From assembly GCF_051401765.1 (NCBI RefSeq), contig NW_027480569.1:62001-126000 (forward strand): a DNA stretch of 64,000 nucleotides, read 5' to 3'. Shown here one piece after another: positions 38,330 through 52,458 of the stretch; the stretch's first letter is position 1, and every line of letters starts with the position of its first letter. The position numbers were made by a program, and so were the translations under genes. The notes below the pieces were generated by a model that was not told the DNA's origin, ran no database searches, and saw only the letters and a list, made by a program, of their open reading frames with translations. The stretch comes from Calliopsis andreniformis. Taxonomy: Eukaryota; Arthropoda; Insecta; Hymenoptera; Andrenidae.

Positions 38330-39535
38330 TGCCTGAGGATTGAGGATCGAGGATTGAGGATTGAGGATTGGAGATTGACTATTGAGGATTGAAGATTGAG
38401 GATTGAGGATTGAGGATTGAGAATTGAGAATTGAGAATTGAGTATGAGGACTGAGGGTTGAGGATTGAGGTTTGAGGAATGAGGACTGAGGGTTGGGGAA
38501 TGAGGATTGAGGATTGAGGATTGAGGATTGAGCATTGAAGGTTGAGTATTGATGCCTGAGGATTGAGGATTGAGGATTGATGATTGAGGATCGATGATTG
38601 AAGATTGAGAATTGAGGATTGAAGATTGAGGTTGGAAGATTGAGTATTGATGATTGAATATAGAGGATTGAGGATTGAGGATTGAGGATTGAGGATTGAG
38701 GATTGAGGATCTAGGATTGGAGATTGATTATTGAGTATAGAAGCTTGAGGATTGTGGATTGAGGATTGAGGATTGAGGATTGAGGATTGAGGATTCAGGA
38801 TTGAGAATTGAGGATTGAGGATTGAGGATTGAAGATTGAGTATTGATGATTGAATATTGAGGATTGAGGATTGAGGATTGAGGATTGAGAATTGAGTATT
38901 GAGGATTGAGGATTGAAGATTGAGGATTGGGTATTTAGGATTGAAGAATGAGGACTGAGGATTGAGGTTTTAGGATTGAGTATTGAAGATTGAGTATTGA
39001 TGATTGAATATTGAGGATTGAGGATTGAGGTTTGAGGATTGAGGATGAAGTCTGGGGGTTGAGGATTGAGGTTTGAGGAACGAGGATTGAGGATTGAGGA
39101 TTGAGGACTAAGGATTGACGATTGAGTATTGAAGATTGAGGAATGATGGCTTAGGATTGACGACTGAGAATTGAGGATTGAGGATTGATGATTGAAGGTT
39201 GAGTATTGAGGATTGAATATTGTAGATTGAGTATTGATACCTGAGGATTGAGGATTGAGGATTGAGGATTGAGGATTGAGGATTGAGAATTGAAGATTGA
39301 CTATTGAGGATTGAAGATTGAGGGTTGAAGATTGCGAACTGATGATTGAATATTGAGGATTGAGGATTGAGGATTGAGGATTGGGGATTGAGGATTGAGG
39401 ATTGAAGATTGAGTATTGATGATTGAATATTGAGGATTGAAGAATGAGGATTGAGGATCGAAGATTGAGTATTGGTGATTGAATATTGAGGATTGAGGAT
39501 TGAGGTTTGAGGATTGAGGATTGAGGATTGAGGAT
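38330..39535 (+). repeat. 1.2 kb block recurring at 48,226-49,430 (offset 9895)
   Basis: The GCCTGAGG variant at 38331, the HindIII-type site at 38741, the GATGGCT variant at 39144 and the ATACCT landmark at 39235 recur at 48226, 48636, 49039 and 49130, each exactly 9895 bp away. The downstream copy begins at a visible junction near 48,208-48,226, where ATACCTGAGG is followed at once by ATGCCTGAGG. These two landmarks are normally far apart, so this is a recombination breakpoint. Confidence 0.82.
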
Positions 39536-42184
39536 TGACGATTGAGGATTGAGGATTGAAGATTGAGTATTGAGGATTGAAGGTTGAGGATTGAGTATTG
39601 AGGATTGAGGATTCAGGGTTGAAGATTGAGGATTGAGGATTGAGGAATGAGGATTGAGGATTAAGGATTGAAGATTGAATATTGATGATTGAATATTGAG
39701 GACTGAGGATTGAGGGTTGTGGATTGAGGACGAGGACTGAGGGTTGAATATTGATGTTTGACGTCTGAGGATTAAGGATTGAGGATTGAGAATTGAGGAT
39801 TGAGGATTGAGGATTGAAGATTAAGTATTGGGTATTTAGGATTGAAGAATGAGGATTGAGGATTGAGGTTTGAGGATTGAGGATTGAAGATTTAGTATTG
39901 ATGATTGAATATTGAGGATTGAGGATTGAGGTTTGAGGATTCAGGATGAAGACTGGTGGTTGAGGATTGAGGTTTGAGGAACGAGGATTGAGGTTTGAGG
40001 ATTGAGGACTTAGGATTGACGATTGAGTATTGAAGATTGAGGATTGATGACTGAGGATTGACGACTGAGAATTGAGGGTTGAAGATTGAGGATTGAGGAT
40101 TGCGGATTGAGGATTGAGTATTGATGATTGAATATTGAGGATTGAGGATTGAGGTTTGAGGATTGAGGATTGAGGATTGAGGATTGAGGGTTGAGTATTG
40201 AATATTGAGTATTGATGCCTGAGGATTGAGCATCGAGAATTGAGGATTGAGGATTGGAGATTGATTATTGAGGATTGAGGATTGAGGATTGAGGATTGAG
40301 GATTGAAGATTGAGTATTGATGATTGAATATTGAGGATTGAGGATTGAGGTTTGAGGATTGAGGATTGAGGATTGAGGGTTGAGGATTGAGTATTGAAGA
40401 TTGAGTATTGATGCCTGAGGATTGCGGATCGAGGATTGAGGATTGAGGATTGGAGATTGATTATTGAGGATTGAAGATTGAGGATTGAGGATTGAGGATT
40501 GAGAATTGAGAATTGAGTATGAGGACTGAGGGTTGAGGATTGAGGTTTGAGGAATGAGGATTGAGGGTTGGGGAATGAGGATTGAGGATTGAGGATTGAG
40601 GATTGAGCATTGAAGATTGAGTATTGATGCCTGAGGATTGAGGATTGAGGATTGAGGATTGAAGATTGAGGGTTGAGGGTTGAAGATTGAGGACTGAGGA
40701 TTGAGGATTGAGGATTGAGGATTGAAGATTGAGTATTGAGGATTGAAGATTGAGGATTGAGTATTGATGATTGAGGATTCAGGGTTGAAGATTGAGGATT
40801 GAGGATTGAGGATTGACGATCTAGGATTGGAGAATGATTATTGAGTATAGAAGCTTGAGGATTGTGGATTGAGGATTGAGGATTGAGGATTGAGGATTGA
40901 GGATTGAGGATTGAGGATTGAGAATTGAGGATTGGAGATTGAGGATTGAGTATTGAGGATTGAGGATTGAAGATTGAGGATTGGGTATTGAGGGTTGAAG
41001 AATGAGGATTGAGGATTGAGGATTGAGGATTGAGGATTGAAGATTGAGTGTTGAGGATTGAATATTGGGTATTGAAGATTGAGTATTGATGATTGTATAT
41101 TGAGGATTGAGGATTGAGGATTGAGGATTGAGGATTGGGTATTGAGGATTGAGTAATGAGGATTGAGAATTGAGGTTTGAGGATTGAGGATTGCAGATTG
41201 AGTATTGAGGATTGAAGATTGAGGATTGAGGATTGAGGATTGAGGAATGAGGATTGAAGATTGAGTATTGAGAATTGAAGATTGAGGATAGAGGATTGAG
41301 TACTGAGGATGGAGGATGAGGGCTGAGGGTTGAGGATTGAGGATTGAGAAATGAAGATTGAGGATTGAGGATTGAGGATTGAGGATTGAGGATTGAGGAT
41401 TGTGGATTGAGGATTGAGGATTGAGGATCGAAGATTGAGTATTGATGATTGAATATTGAGGATTGAGGATTGAGGTTTGAGGATTGAGGATTGAGGATTG
41501 AGGATTGAGGATTGAAGATTGAGTATTGATGATTGAATATTGAGGATTGAAGAATGAGGATTGAGGATTGAGGATTGAGGATTGAGGATTGAGGATCTAG
41601 GATTGGAAATTGATTATTGAGTATTGAAGGCTGAGGATTGTGGATTGAGGATTGAGGATTGAGGATTGAGGAATGAGGATTGAGGATTGAGGATTGAGGA
41701 TTGAGGGTTGAGTATTGAAGATTGAGTATTGATGCCTGAGGATTGAGGATCGAGAATTGAGGATTGAGGATTGGAGATTGATTATTGAGGATTGAAGGTT
41801 GAGGATTAAGGATTGAGAATTGAGAATTGAGAATTGAGTATGAGGACTGAGGGTTGAGGGTTGAGGTTTGAGGAATGAGGATTGAGGGTTGGGGAATGAG
41901 GATTGAGGATTGAGGATTGAGGATTGAGCATTGAAGATTGAGTATTGATGCCTGAGGATTGAGGATTGAGAATTGAGGATTGAGGATTGAGGATTGAGGA
42001 TTGAATATTGAGGATTGAGGATTGAGGTTTGAGGATTGAGGATGAAGTCTGAGGGTTAAGGATTGAGGTTTGAGGAACGAGGATTGAGGATTGAGGATTG
42101 AGGACTAAGGATTGACGATTGAGTATTGAAGATTGAGGAATGATGGCTGAGGATTGACGACTGAGAATTGAGGATTGAGGATTG
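39533..42184 (+). repeat. 2.65 kb copy of 27,391-30,063
   Basis: GATTGACG at 27391 recurs at 39533, the GACGTC island at 27621 recurs at 39763 and the CAT variant at 28091 recurs at 40233 (offset 12,142). By 30020/42141 the offset has dropped to 12,121, a loss of three heptamers. The left junction directly abuts the 9895-offset block. The right end passes into the 2236-bp tandem. Confidence 0.78.
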
Positions 42185-45100
42185 AGGATTGAGGATTGAA
42201 GATTGAGGGTTGAGGGTTGAAGATTGAGGACTGAGGATTGAGGATTGAGGATTGAGGATTGAAGATTGAGTATTGAGGATTGAAGATTGAGGATTGAGTA
42301 TTGATGATTGAGGATTCAGGGTTGAAGATTGAGGATTGAGGATTGAGGATTGACGATCTAGGATTGGAGAATGATTATTGAGTATAGAAGCTTGAGGATT
42401 GTGGATTGAGGATTGAGGATTGAGGATTGAGGATTGAGGATTGAGGATTGAGGATTGAGAATTGAGGATTGGAGATTGAGGATTGAGTATTGAGGATTGA
42501 GGATTGAAGATTGAGGATTGGGTATTGAGGGTTGAAGAATGAGGATTGAGGATTGAGGATTGAGGATTGAGGATTGAAGATTGAGTGTTGAGGATTGAAT
42601 ATTGGGTATTGAAGATTGAGTATTGATGATTGTATATTGAGGATTGAGGATTGAGGATTGAGGATTGAGGATTGGGTATTGAGGATTGAGGAATGAGGAT
42701 TGAGAATTGAGGTTTGAGGATTGAGGATTGCAGATTGAGTATTGAGGATTGAAGATTGAGGATTGAGGATTGAGGATTGAGGAAGGAGGATTGAAGATTG
42801 AGTATTGAGAATTGAAGATTGAGGATAGAGGATTGAGTACTGAGGATGGAGGATGAGGGCTGAGGGTTGAGGATTGAGGATTGAGAAATGAAGATTGAGG
42901 ATTGAGGATTGAGGATTGAGGATTGAGGATTGAGGATTGTGGATTGAGGATTGAGGATTGAGGATCGAAGATTGAGTATTGATGATTGAATATTGAGGAT
43001 TGAGGATTGAGGTTTGAGGATTGAGGATTGAGGATTGAGGATTGAGGATTGAAGATTGAGTATTGATGATTGAATATTGAGGATTGAAGAATGAGGATTG
43101 AGGATTGAGGATTGAGGATTGAGGATTGAGGATTGAGGATTGAGGATTGAGGATTGAGAATTGAGGATTGGAGATTGAGGATTGAGTATTGAGGATTGAG
43201 GATTGAAGATTGAGGATTGGGTATTGAGGGTTGAAGAATGAGGATTGAGGATTGAGGATTGAGGATTGAGGATTGAAGATTGAGTGTTGAGGATTGAATA
43301 TTGGGTATTGAAGATTGAGTATTGATGATTGTATATTGAGGATTGAGGATTGAGGATTGAGGATTGAGGATTGGGTATTGAGGATTGAGTAATGAGGATT
43401 GAGAATTGAGGTTTGAGGATTGAGGATTGCAGATTGAGTATTGAGGATTGAAGATTGAGGATTGAGGATTGAGGATTGAGGAATGAGGATTGAAGATTGA
43501 GTATTGAGAATTGAAGATTGAGGATAGAGGATTGAGTACTGAGGATGGAGGATGAGGGCTGAGGGTTGAGGATTGAGGATTGAGAAATGAAGATTGAGGA
43601 TTGAGGATTGAGGATTGAGGATTGAGGATTGAGGATTGTGGATTGAGGATTGAGGATTGAGGATCGAAGATTGAGTATTGATGATTGAATATTGAGGATT
43701 GAGGATTGAGGTTTGAGGATTGAGGATTGAGGATTGAGGATTGAGGATTGAAGATTGAGTATTGATGATTGAATATTGAGGATTGAAGAATGAGGATTGA
43801 GGATTGAGGATTGAGGATTGAGGATTGAGGATCTAGGATTGGAAATTGATTATTGAGTATTGAAGGCTGAGGATTGTGGATTGAGGATTGAGGATTGAGG
43901 ATTGAGGAATGAGGATTGAGGATTGAGGATTGAGGATTGAGGGTTGAGTATTGAAGATTGAGTATTGATGCCTGAGGATTGAGGATCGAGAATTGAGGAT
44001 TGAGGATTGGAGATTGATTATTGAGGATTGAAGGTTGAGGATTAAGGATTGAGAATTGAGAATTGAGAATTGAGTATGAGGACTGAGGGTTGAGGGTTGA
44101 GGTTTGAGGAATGAGGATTGAGGGTTGGGGAATGAGGATTGAGGATTGAGGATTGAGGATTGAGCATTGAAGATTGAGTATTGATGCCTGAGGATTGAGG
44201 ATTGAGAATTGAGGATTGAGGATTGAGGATTGAGGATTGAATATTGAGGATTGAGGATTGAGGTTTGAGGATTGAGGATGAAGTCTGAGGGTTAAGGATT
44301 GAGGTTTGAGGAACGAGGATTGAGGATTGAGGATTGAGGACTAAGGATTGACGATTGAGTATTGAAGATTGAGGAATGATGGCTGAGGATTGACGACTGA
44401 GAATTGAGGATTGAGGATTGAGGATTGAGGATTGAAGATTGAGGGTTGAGGGTTGAAGATTGAGGACTGAGGATTGAGGATTGAGGATTGAGGATTGAAG
44501 ATTGAGTATTGAGGATTGAAGATTGAGGATTGAGTATTGATGATTGAGGATTCAGGGTTGAAGATTGAGGATTGAGGATTGAGGATTGACGATCTAGGAT
44601 TGGAGAATGATTATTGAGTATAGAAGCTTGAGGATTGTGGATTGAGGATTGAGGATTGAGGATTGAGGATTGAGGATTGAGGATTGAGGATTGAGAATTG
44701 AGGATTGGAGATTGAGGATTGAGTATTGAGGATTGAGGATTGAAGATTGAGGATTGGGTATTGAGGGTTGAAGAATGAGGATTGAGGATTGAGGATTGAG
44801 GATTGAGGATTGAAGATTGAGTGTTGAGGATTGAATATTGGGTATTGAAGATTGAGTATTGATGATTGTATATTGAGGATTGAGGATTGAGGATTGAGGA
44901 TTGAGGATTGGGTATTGAGGATTGAGGAATGAGGATTGAGAATTGAGGTTTGAGGATTGAGGATTGCAGATTGAGTATTGAGGATTGAAGATTGAGGATT
45001 GAGGATTGAGGATTGAGGAAGGAGGATTGAAGATTGAGTATTGAGAATTGAAGATTGAGGATAGAGGATTGAGTACTGAGGATGGAGGATGAGGGCTGAG

Positions 45101-45361
45101 GGTTGAGGATTGAGGATTGAGAAATGAAGATTGAGGATTGAGGATTGAGGATTGAGGATTGAGGATTGAGGATTGTGGATTGAGGATTGAGGATTGAGGA
45201 TCGAAGATTGAGTATTGATGATTGAATATTGAGGATTGAGGATTGAGGTTTGAGGATTGAGGATTGAGGATTGAGGATTGAGGATTGAAGATTGAGTATT
45301 GATGATTGAATATTGAGGATTGAAGAATGAGGATTGAGGATTGAGGATTGAGGATTGAGGA
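40890..45361 (+). repeat. Tandem pair of a 2236-bp unit
   Basis: The two copies are about 40,890-43,125 and 43,126-45,361. Six landmarks give the same offset of 2236: GAGAATTG at 40921/43157, ATCG at 41427/43663, GCCTGAGG at 41735/43971, GATGGCT at 42141/44377, HindIII-type sites at 42388/44624 and a GGAAGGAGG variant at 42781/45017. I saw GGAAGGAGG nowhere else, so it arose before this duplication and after the other copies diverged. The duplication is therefore one of the younger events in the array. Confidence 0.85.
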
Positions 45362-48209
45362 TTGAGGATCTAGGATTGGAAATTGATTATTGAGTATTGA
45401 AGGCTGAGGATTGTGGATTGAGGATTGAGGATTGAGGATTGAGGAATGAGGATTGAGGATTGAGGATTGAGGATTGAGGGTTGAGTATTGAAGATTGAGT
45501 ATTGATGCCTGAGGATTGAGGATCGAGAATTGAGGATTGAGGATTGGAGATTGATTATTGAGGATTGAAGGTTGAGGATTAAGGATTGAGAATTGAGAAT
45601 TGAGAATTGAGTATGAGGACTGAGGGTTGAGGGTTGAGGTTTGAGGAATGAGGATTGAGGTTTGGGGAATGAGGATTGAGGATTGAGGATTGAGGATTGA
45701 GCATTGAAGATTGAGTATTGATGCCTGAGGATTGAGGATTGAGAATTGAGGATTGAGGATTGAGGATTGAGGATTGAATATTGAGGATTGAGGATTGAGG
45801 TTTGAGGATTGAGGATGAAGTCTGAGGGTTAAGGATTGAGGTTTGAGGAACGAGGATTGAGGATTGAGGATTGAGGACTAAGGATTGACGATTGAGTATT
45901 GAAGATTGAGGAATGATGGCTGAGGATTGACGACTGAGAATTGAGGATTGAGGATTGATGATTGAAGGTTGAGTATTGAGGATTGAATATTGAGGATTGA
46001 GGATTGAGGATTGAGGATTGAGGATTGAGGATTGAGGATTGAAGATTGAGTATTGAGTATTGAAGGTTGAGGATTGTGGATTGAGGATTAAGGATTGAGG
46101 ATTGAATATTGTAGATTGAGTATTGATACCTGAGGATTGAGGATTGAGGATTGAGGATTGAGGATTGAGGATTGAGGATTGAGGATTGAAGATTGACTAT
46201 TGAGGATTGAAGATTGAGGGTTGAAGATAGCGTATTGATGATTGAATATTGAGGATTGAGGATTGAGGATTGAGGATTGAGGATTGAGGATTCAGGATTG
46301 AAGATTGAGTATTGATGATTGAATATTGAGGATTGAAGAATGAGGATTGAGGATTGAGGATTGAGGATTGAGGATTGAGGATCTAGGATTGGAAATTGAT
46401 TATTGAGTATTGAAGGCTGAGGATTGTGGATTGAGGATTGAGGATTGAGGATTGAGGATTGAGGATTGAGGATTGAGGATTGAGGATTGAGGATTGAGGA
46501 TTGAGGATTGCAGATTGAGTATTGGCGATTGAAGATTGAGGATTGAGGATTGAGGATTGAGGAATGAGAATCGAAGATTGAGTATTGAGGATTGAAGATT
46601 GAGGATAGAGGATTGAGTACTGAGGACGGAGGATGAGGGCTGAGGGTTGAAGATTGAGGATTGAGAAATGAGGATTGAGGATTGAGGATTGAAATTGAGG
46701 ATTGGGTATTGAGGATTGAAGAATGAGGATTGAGGAATTAGTATTGAGGATTGAGGATTGAGGATTGAAGATTGAGGATTGGGTATTGAGGATTGAAGAA
46801 TGAGGATTGAGGATTGAGGATTGGGGATTGAGGATTGAAGATTAGTGTTGAGGATTGAAGATTGAGGATTGAGGATTGAGGATTGAGGATTGAAGATTGG
46901 GTATTGAGGATTGAAGATTGAGGATTGAGTATTGATGATTGAATATTGAGGATTGAGGATTGAGGTTTGAGGATTGAGGACGAGGACTGACGGTAGAGGA
47001 TTTAGGTTTGAGGATTGAGGATTGAGGAACGAGGATTGAGGATGAGTGCTAAGGGTCGGGGATTGAGGTTCGACGACGGAGGACTGAGGATTGAGGATTG
47101 AGAATTGAGGATTGATGTTTGAGGATTGAAGATTGAGGATTGAGGATTGAGGATTGAGGAATGAGGATTGAAGATTGAGTATTGAGGATTGAAGATTGAG
47201 CATAGAGGATTGAGTACTGAGGATGAAGGATGAGGGCTGAGGGTTGAGGGTTGAGGATTGAGAAATGAGGATTGAGGATTGAGGATAGGAATTGAGGATT
47301 GGGCATTGAGGATTGAAGAATGAGGATTGAGGAATTAGGATTGAGGATTGAGGATTGAGGACTGAAGAATGAGGATCGGGTATTGAGGATTGAAGAATGA
47401 GGATTGAGGATTGAGGATTGAGGATTGAGGATTGAGGATTGAAGATTGAGTGTTGAGGATTGAAAATTGAGGATTGAGTATTGACGATTGAGGATTGAGG
47501 ATTGAAGATTGAGTATTGAGGATTGAAGATTGAGGATTGAGTATTGAGGATTCAGGGTTGAAGACTGAGGATTGAGGATTGAGGATTGAGGATTGAGGAT
47601 TGAGGGTTGAGGATTGAGGATTGAAGATTGAATATTTATTATTGAATATTGAGGACTGAGGATTGAGGGTTGTGGATTGAGGACGAGGACTGAGGGTTGA
47701 ATATTGATGTTTGAGGTCTGAGGATTAAGGATTGAGGATTGAGAATTGAGGATTGAGGATTGAGGATTGAAGATTAAGGATTGGGTATTTAGGATTGAAG
47801 AATGTGGATTGAGGATTGAGGTTTGAGGATTGTGGATTGAAGATTGAGTATTGATGATTGAATATTGAGGATTGAGGATTGAGGTTTGAGGATTGAGGAT
47901 GAAGACTGAGGGTTGAGGATTGAGGTTTGAGGAACGATGATTGAGGATTGAGGATTGAGGACTAAGGATTGACGATTGAGTACTGAAGATTGAGGATTGA
48001 TGACTGAGGATTGACGACTGAGAATTGAGGATTGAGGATTGATGATTGAAGGTTGAGTATTGAGGATTGAATATTGAGGATTGAGGATTGAGTATTGAGG
48101 ATTGAGGATTGAGGATTGAGGATTGAAGATTGAGTATTGAGTATTGAAGGTTGAGGATTGTGGATTGAGGATTAAGGATTGAGGATTGAATATTGTAGAT
48201 TGAGTATTG
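45362..48209 (+). repeat. Subfamily II block, copy of ~29.47-32.33 kb
   Basis: The GGAAATTG variant at 29485 recurs at 45379 (15,894), the ATACCT landmark at 30230 recurs at 46124 (15,894), the TGACGGTAG module at 31101 recurs at 46988 (15,887) and the landmark at 32328 recurs at 48208 (15,880). The alignment extends leftward as far as about 28,520/44,430 with a slowly drifting offset. The copy carries private changes such as GGATGAAGG at about 47,222, in place of GGATGGAGG, and GGTCTGAGG at 47716. Confidence 0.78.
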
Positions 48210-49860
48210 ATACCTGAGGATTGATGCCTGAGGATTGAGGATCGAGGATTGAGGATTGAGGATTGGAGATTGACTATTGAGGATTGAAGATTGAGGATTG
48301 AGGATTGAGAATTGAGAATTGAGAATTGAGTATGAGGACTGAGGGTTGAGGATTGAGGTTTGAGGAATGAGGACTGAGGGTTGGGGAATGAGGATTGAGG
48401 ATTGAGGATTGAGGATTGAGCATTGAAGGTTGAGTATTGATGCCTGAGGATTGAGGATTGAGGATTGATGATTGAGGATCGATGATTGAAGATAGAGAAT
48501 TGAGGATTGAAGATTGAGGTTTGAAGATTGAGTATTGATGATTGAATATTGAGGATTGAGGATTGAGGATTGAGGATTGAGGATTGAGGATTGAGGATTG
48601 AGGATCTAGGATTGGAGATTGATTATTGAGTATAGAAGCTTGAGGATTGTGGATTGAGGATTGAGGATTGAGGATTGAGGATTGAGGATTCAGGATTGAG
48701 AATTGAGGATTGAGGATTGAGGATTGAAGATTGAGTATTGATGATTGAATATTGAGGATTGAGGATTGAGGATTGAGGATTGAGAATTGAGTATTGAGGA
48801 TTGAGGATTGAAGATTGAGGATTGGGTATTTAGGATTGAAGAATGAGGACTGAGGATTGAGGTTTTAGGATTGAGGATTGAAGATTGAGTATTGATGATT
48901 GAATATTGAGGATTGAGGATTGAGGTTTGAGGATTGAGGATGAAGTCTGGGGGTTGAGGATTGAGGTTTGAGGAACGAGGATTGAGGATTGAGGATTGAG
49001 GACTAAGGATTGACGATTGAGTATTGAAGATTGAGGAATGATGGCTGAGGATTGACGACTGAGAATTGAGGATTGAGGATTGATGATTGAAGGTTGAGTA
49101 TTGAGGATTGAATATTGTAGATTGAGTATTGATACCTGAGGATTGAGGATTGAGGATTGAGGATTGAGGATTGAGGATTGAGGATTGAAGATTGACTATT
49201 GAGGATTGAAGATTGAGGGTTGAAGATTGCGAATTGATGATTGAATATTGAGGATTGAGGATTGAGGATTGAGGATTGGGGATTGAGGATTGAGGATTGA
49301 AGATTGAGTATTGATGATTGAATATTGAGGATTGAAGAATGAGGATTGAGGATCGAAGATTGAGTATTGGTGATTGAATATTGAGGATTGAGGATTGAGG
49401 TTTGAGGATTGAGGATTGAGGATTGAGGATTGAGGATTGAGTATTGAAGATTGAGTATTGATGCCTGAGGATTGAGGATCGAGGATTGAGGATTGAGGAT
49501 TGGAGATTGACTATTGAGGATTGAAGATTGAGGATTGAGGATTGAGGATTGAGAATTGAGAATTGAGTATGAGGACTGAGGGTTGAGGATTGAGGTTTGA
49601 GGAATGAGGACTGAGGGTTGGGGAATGAGGATTGAGGATTGAGGATTGAGGATTGAGCATTGAAGGTTGAGTATTGATGCCTGAGGATTGAGGATTGAGG
49701 ATTGATGATTGAGGATCGAGGATTGAAGATTGAGAATTGAGGATTGAAGATCGAGGATTGTGGATTGAGGATTGAGGATGGAGGATGAGGGCTGAGGGTT
49801 GAGGATTGAGGATTGAGGATTGAGGATTGAGGACTGAGGATTGAGGATTGAGGATTGAGC
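48210..49860 (+). repeat. 9895-offset copy plus mixed subfamily II end segment
   Basis: Bases 48,226-49,430 copy 38,330-39,535. From about 49,430 the order changes to one resembling 38,300-38,600 and 58,650-59,000 (GCCTGAGG, GGATCGAGG, GTATGAGGACTG, GATGATTGAGGATCG). It includes a copy of the GGATGGAGG cassette near 49,770. It ends at a GAGCATTGAGG variant just before the 2598-bp tandem. Confidence 0.65.
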
Positions 49861-52458
49861 ATTGAGGATTGAAGATTGAGTACTGGGGATTGGGGATTGA
49901 AGATTGAGGATTAAGGATTGAAGATTGGGTATTGAGGATCTAGAATTGGAGATTGATTATTGAGGACTGAAGATTGAGGATTGAGAATTGAGGATTGAGA
50001 ATTGAGAATTGAGTATGAGGACTGAGAGTTGAGGATTGAGGTTTGAGGAATGAGGATTGAGGGTTGAGGATTGAGGATTGAGGATTGCGGATTGAAGATT
50101 GAGTATTGATGATTGAATATTGAGGATTGAGGATTGAGGTTTGAGGATTGAGGATTGAGGATTGAGGATTGAGGGTTGAGTATTGAAGATTGAGTATTGA
50201 TGCCTGAGGATTGAGGATCGAGAATTGAGGATTGAGGATTGGAGATTTATTATTGAGGATTGAGGATTGAGGATTGAGGATTGAGGATTGAAGATTGAGT
50301 ATTGATGATTGAATATTGAGGATTGAGGATTGAGGTTTGAGGATTGAGGATTGAGGATTGAGGGTTGAGGATTGAGTATTGAAGATTGAGTATTGATGCC
50401 TGAGGATTGAGGATCGAGGATTGAAGATTGAGGATTGGAGATTGATTATTGGGGATTGAAGATTGAGGATTGAGGATTGAGGATTGAGAATTGAGAATTG
50501 AGTATGAGGACTGAGGGTTGAGGATTGAGGTTTGAGGAATGAGGATTGAGGGTTGGGGAATGAGGATTGAGGATTGAGGATTGAGGATTGAGCATTGAAG
50601 ATTGAGTATTGATGCCTGAGGATTGAGGATTGAGGATTGAGGATTGAGGATTGAGGATTGAAGATTGAGTGTTGAGGGTTGAAGATTGAGGAGTGAGGAT
50701 TGAGGATTGAGGATTGAGGATTGAAGATTGAGTATTGAGGATTGAAGATTGAGGATTGAGTATTGATGATTGAGGATTCAGGGTTGAAGATTGAGGATTG
50801 AGGATTGAGGATCGACGATCTAGGATTGGAGATTGATTATTGAGTATAGAAGCTTGAGGATTGTGGATTGAGGATTGAGGATTGAAGATTGTGGATTGAG
50901 GATTGAGGATTGAGGATTGAGAATTGAGGATTGGAGATTGAGGATTGAGTATTGAGGATTGAGGATTCAGGGTTGAAGATTGAGGATTGAGGATTGAGGA
51001 TTGAGGATTGAGGATTGAGGATTGAGGATTGGGTATTGAGGATTGAGGAATGAGGATTGAGGATTGAGGTTTGAGGATTGAGGATTGCAGATTGAGTATT
51101 GAGGATTGAAGATTGAGGATTGAGGATTGAGGATTGAGGAATGAGGATTGAATATTGAGTATTGAGGATTGAAGATTGAGGATAGAGGATTGAGTACTGA
51201 GGATGGAGGATGAGGGCTGAGGGTTGAGGATTGAGGATTGAGAAATGAGGATTGAGGATTGAGGATTGAAATTGAGGATTGGGTATTGAGGATTGAAGGA
51301 TGAGGATTGAGGAATTAGGATTGAGGATTGAGGATTGAGGATTGAAGATTGAGGATTGGGTATTGAGGATTGAAGAATGAGGATTGAGGATTGAGGATTG
51401 AGGATTGAGTATTGAAGATTGAGTGCTGAGGATTGAAGATTGAGGATTGAGGATTGAGGATTGAGGATTGAGGATTGAAGATTGAATATTGATGATTGAA
51501 TATTGAGGACTGCGGATTGAGGGTTGTGGTTTGTGGGCGAGGACTCAGGGCTGAATATTGATGTTTGAGGTCCGGGGATTAAGGATTGAGGATTGAGAAT
51601 TAAGGATTGAGGATTGAGGATTGAAGATTGAGGATTGGGTATTGAGGATTGAGGATTCAGGGTTGAAGATTGAGGATTGAGGATTGAGGATTGAGGATCT
51701 AGGATTGGAGATTGGTTATTGAGTATAGAAGCTTGAGGATTGTGGATTGAGGATTGAGGATTGAGGATTGAGGATTGAGGATTGAGGTTTGAGGATTGAG
51801 GATTGAGGATTGAGGATTGAGGATTGAGTATTGAAGATTGAGTATTGATGCCTGAGGATTGAGGATCGAGGATTGAGGATTGAGGATTGGAGATTGATTA
51901 TTGGGGACTGAAGATTGAGGATTGAGGATTGAGGATTGAGAATTGAGAATTGAGTATGAGGACTGAGGGTTGAGGATTGAGGTTTGAGGAATGAGGATTG
52001 AGGGTTGGGGAATGAGGATTGAGGATTGAGGATTGAGGATTGAGCATTGAAGATTGAGTATTGATGCCTGAGGATTGAGGATTGAGGATTGAGGATTGAG
52101 GATTGAAGATTGAGTGTTGAGGGTTGAAGATTGAGGACTGAAGATTGAGGATTGAGGATTGAGGATTGAAGATTGAGGATTGAGTATTGATGATTGAGGA
52201 TTCAGGGTTGAAGATTGAGGATTGAGGATTGAGGATTGACGATCTAGGATTGGAGATTGATTATTGAGTATAGAAGCTTGAGGATTGTGGATTGAGGATT
52301 GAGGATTGAAGATTGAGGATTGAGGATTGAGGATTGAGGATTGAGAATTGAGGATTGGAGATTGAGGATTGAGTATTGAGGATTGAGGATTCAGGGTTGA
52401 AGATTGAGGATTGAGGATTGAGGATTGAGGATTGAGGATTGAGGATTGAGGATTGGGT
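49861..52458 (+). repeat. 2598-bp tandem unit, copy 1
   Basis: This is the first of two adjacent 2598-bp units. Landmarks TACTGGGG at 49881, three HindIII-type sites at 50850, 51729 and 52274, and the GC-rich island at 51511 recur at 52479, 53448, 54327, 54872 and 54109, all exactly 2598 bp away. Rare variants GAGGAGTGAGG (~50,690) and GGATCGACGATC (~50,812) are shared too. I saw no difference between copies by eye. The unit mixes subfamily II-like sequence (left 1.0 kb) with subfamily I sequence (from about 50,960). Confidence 0.88.

Noticed and set aside
46400..49862. Reverse frames of 267 and 390 codons (46400-47203 and 48690-49862), and 140 codons at 38113-38535
   Set aside because: Composition is wholly SILNPQS-type repeats. 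Lengths are set by where TTA, CTA or TCA variants happen to fall on the + strand.
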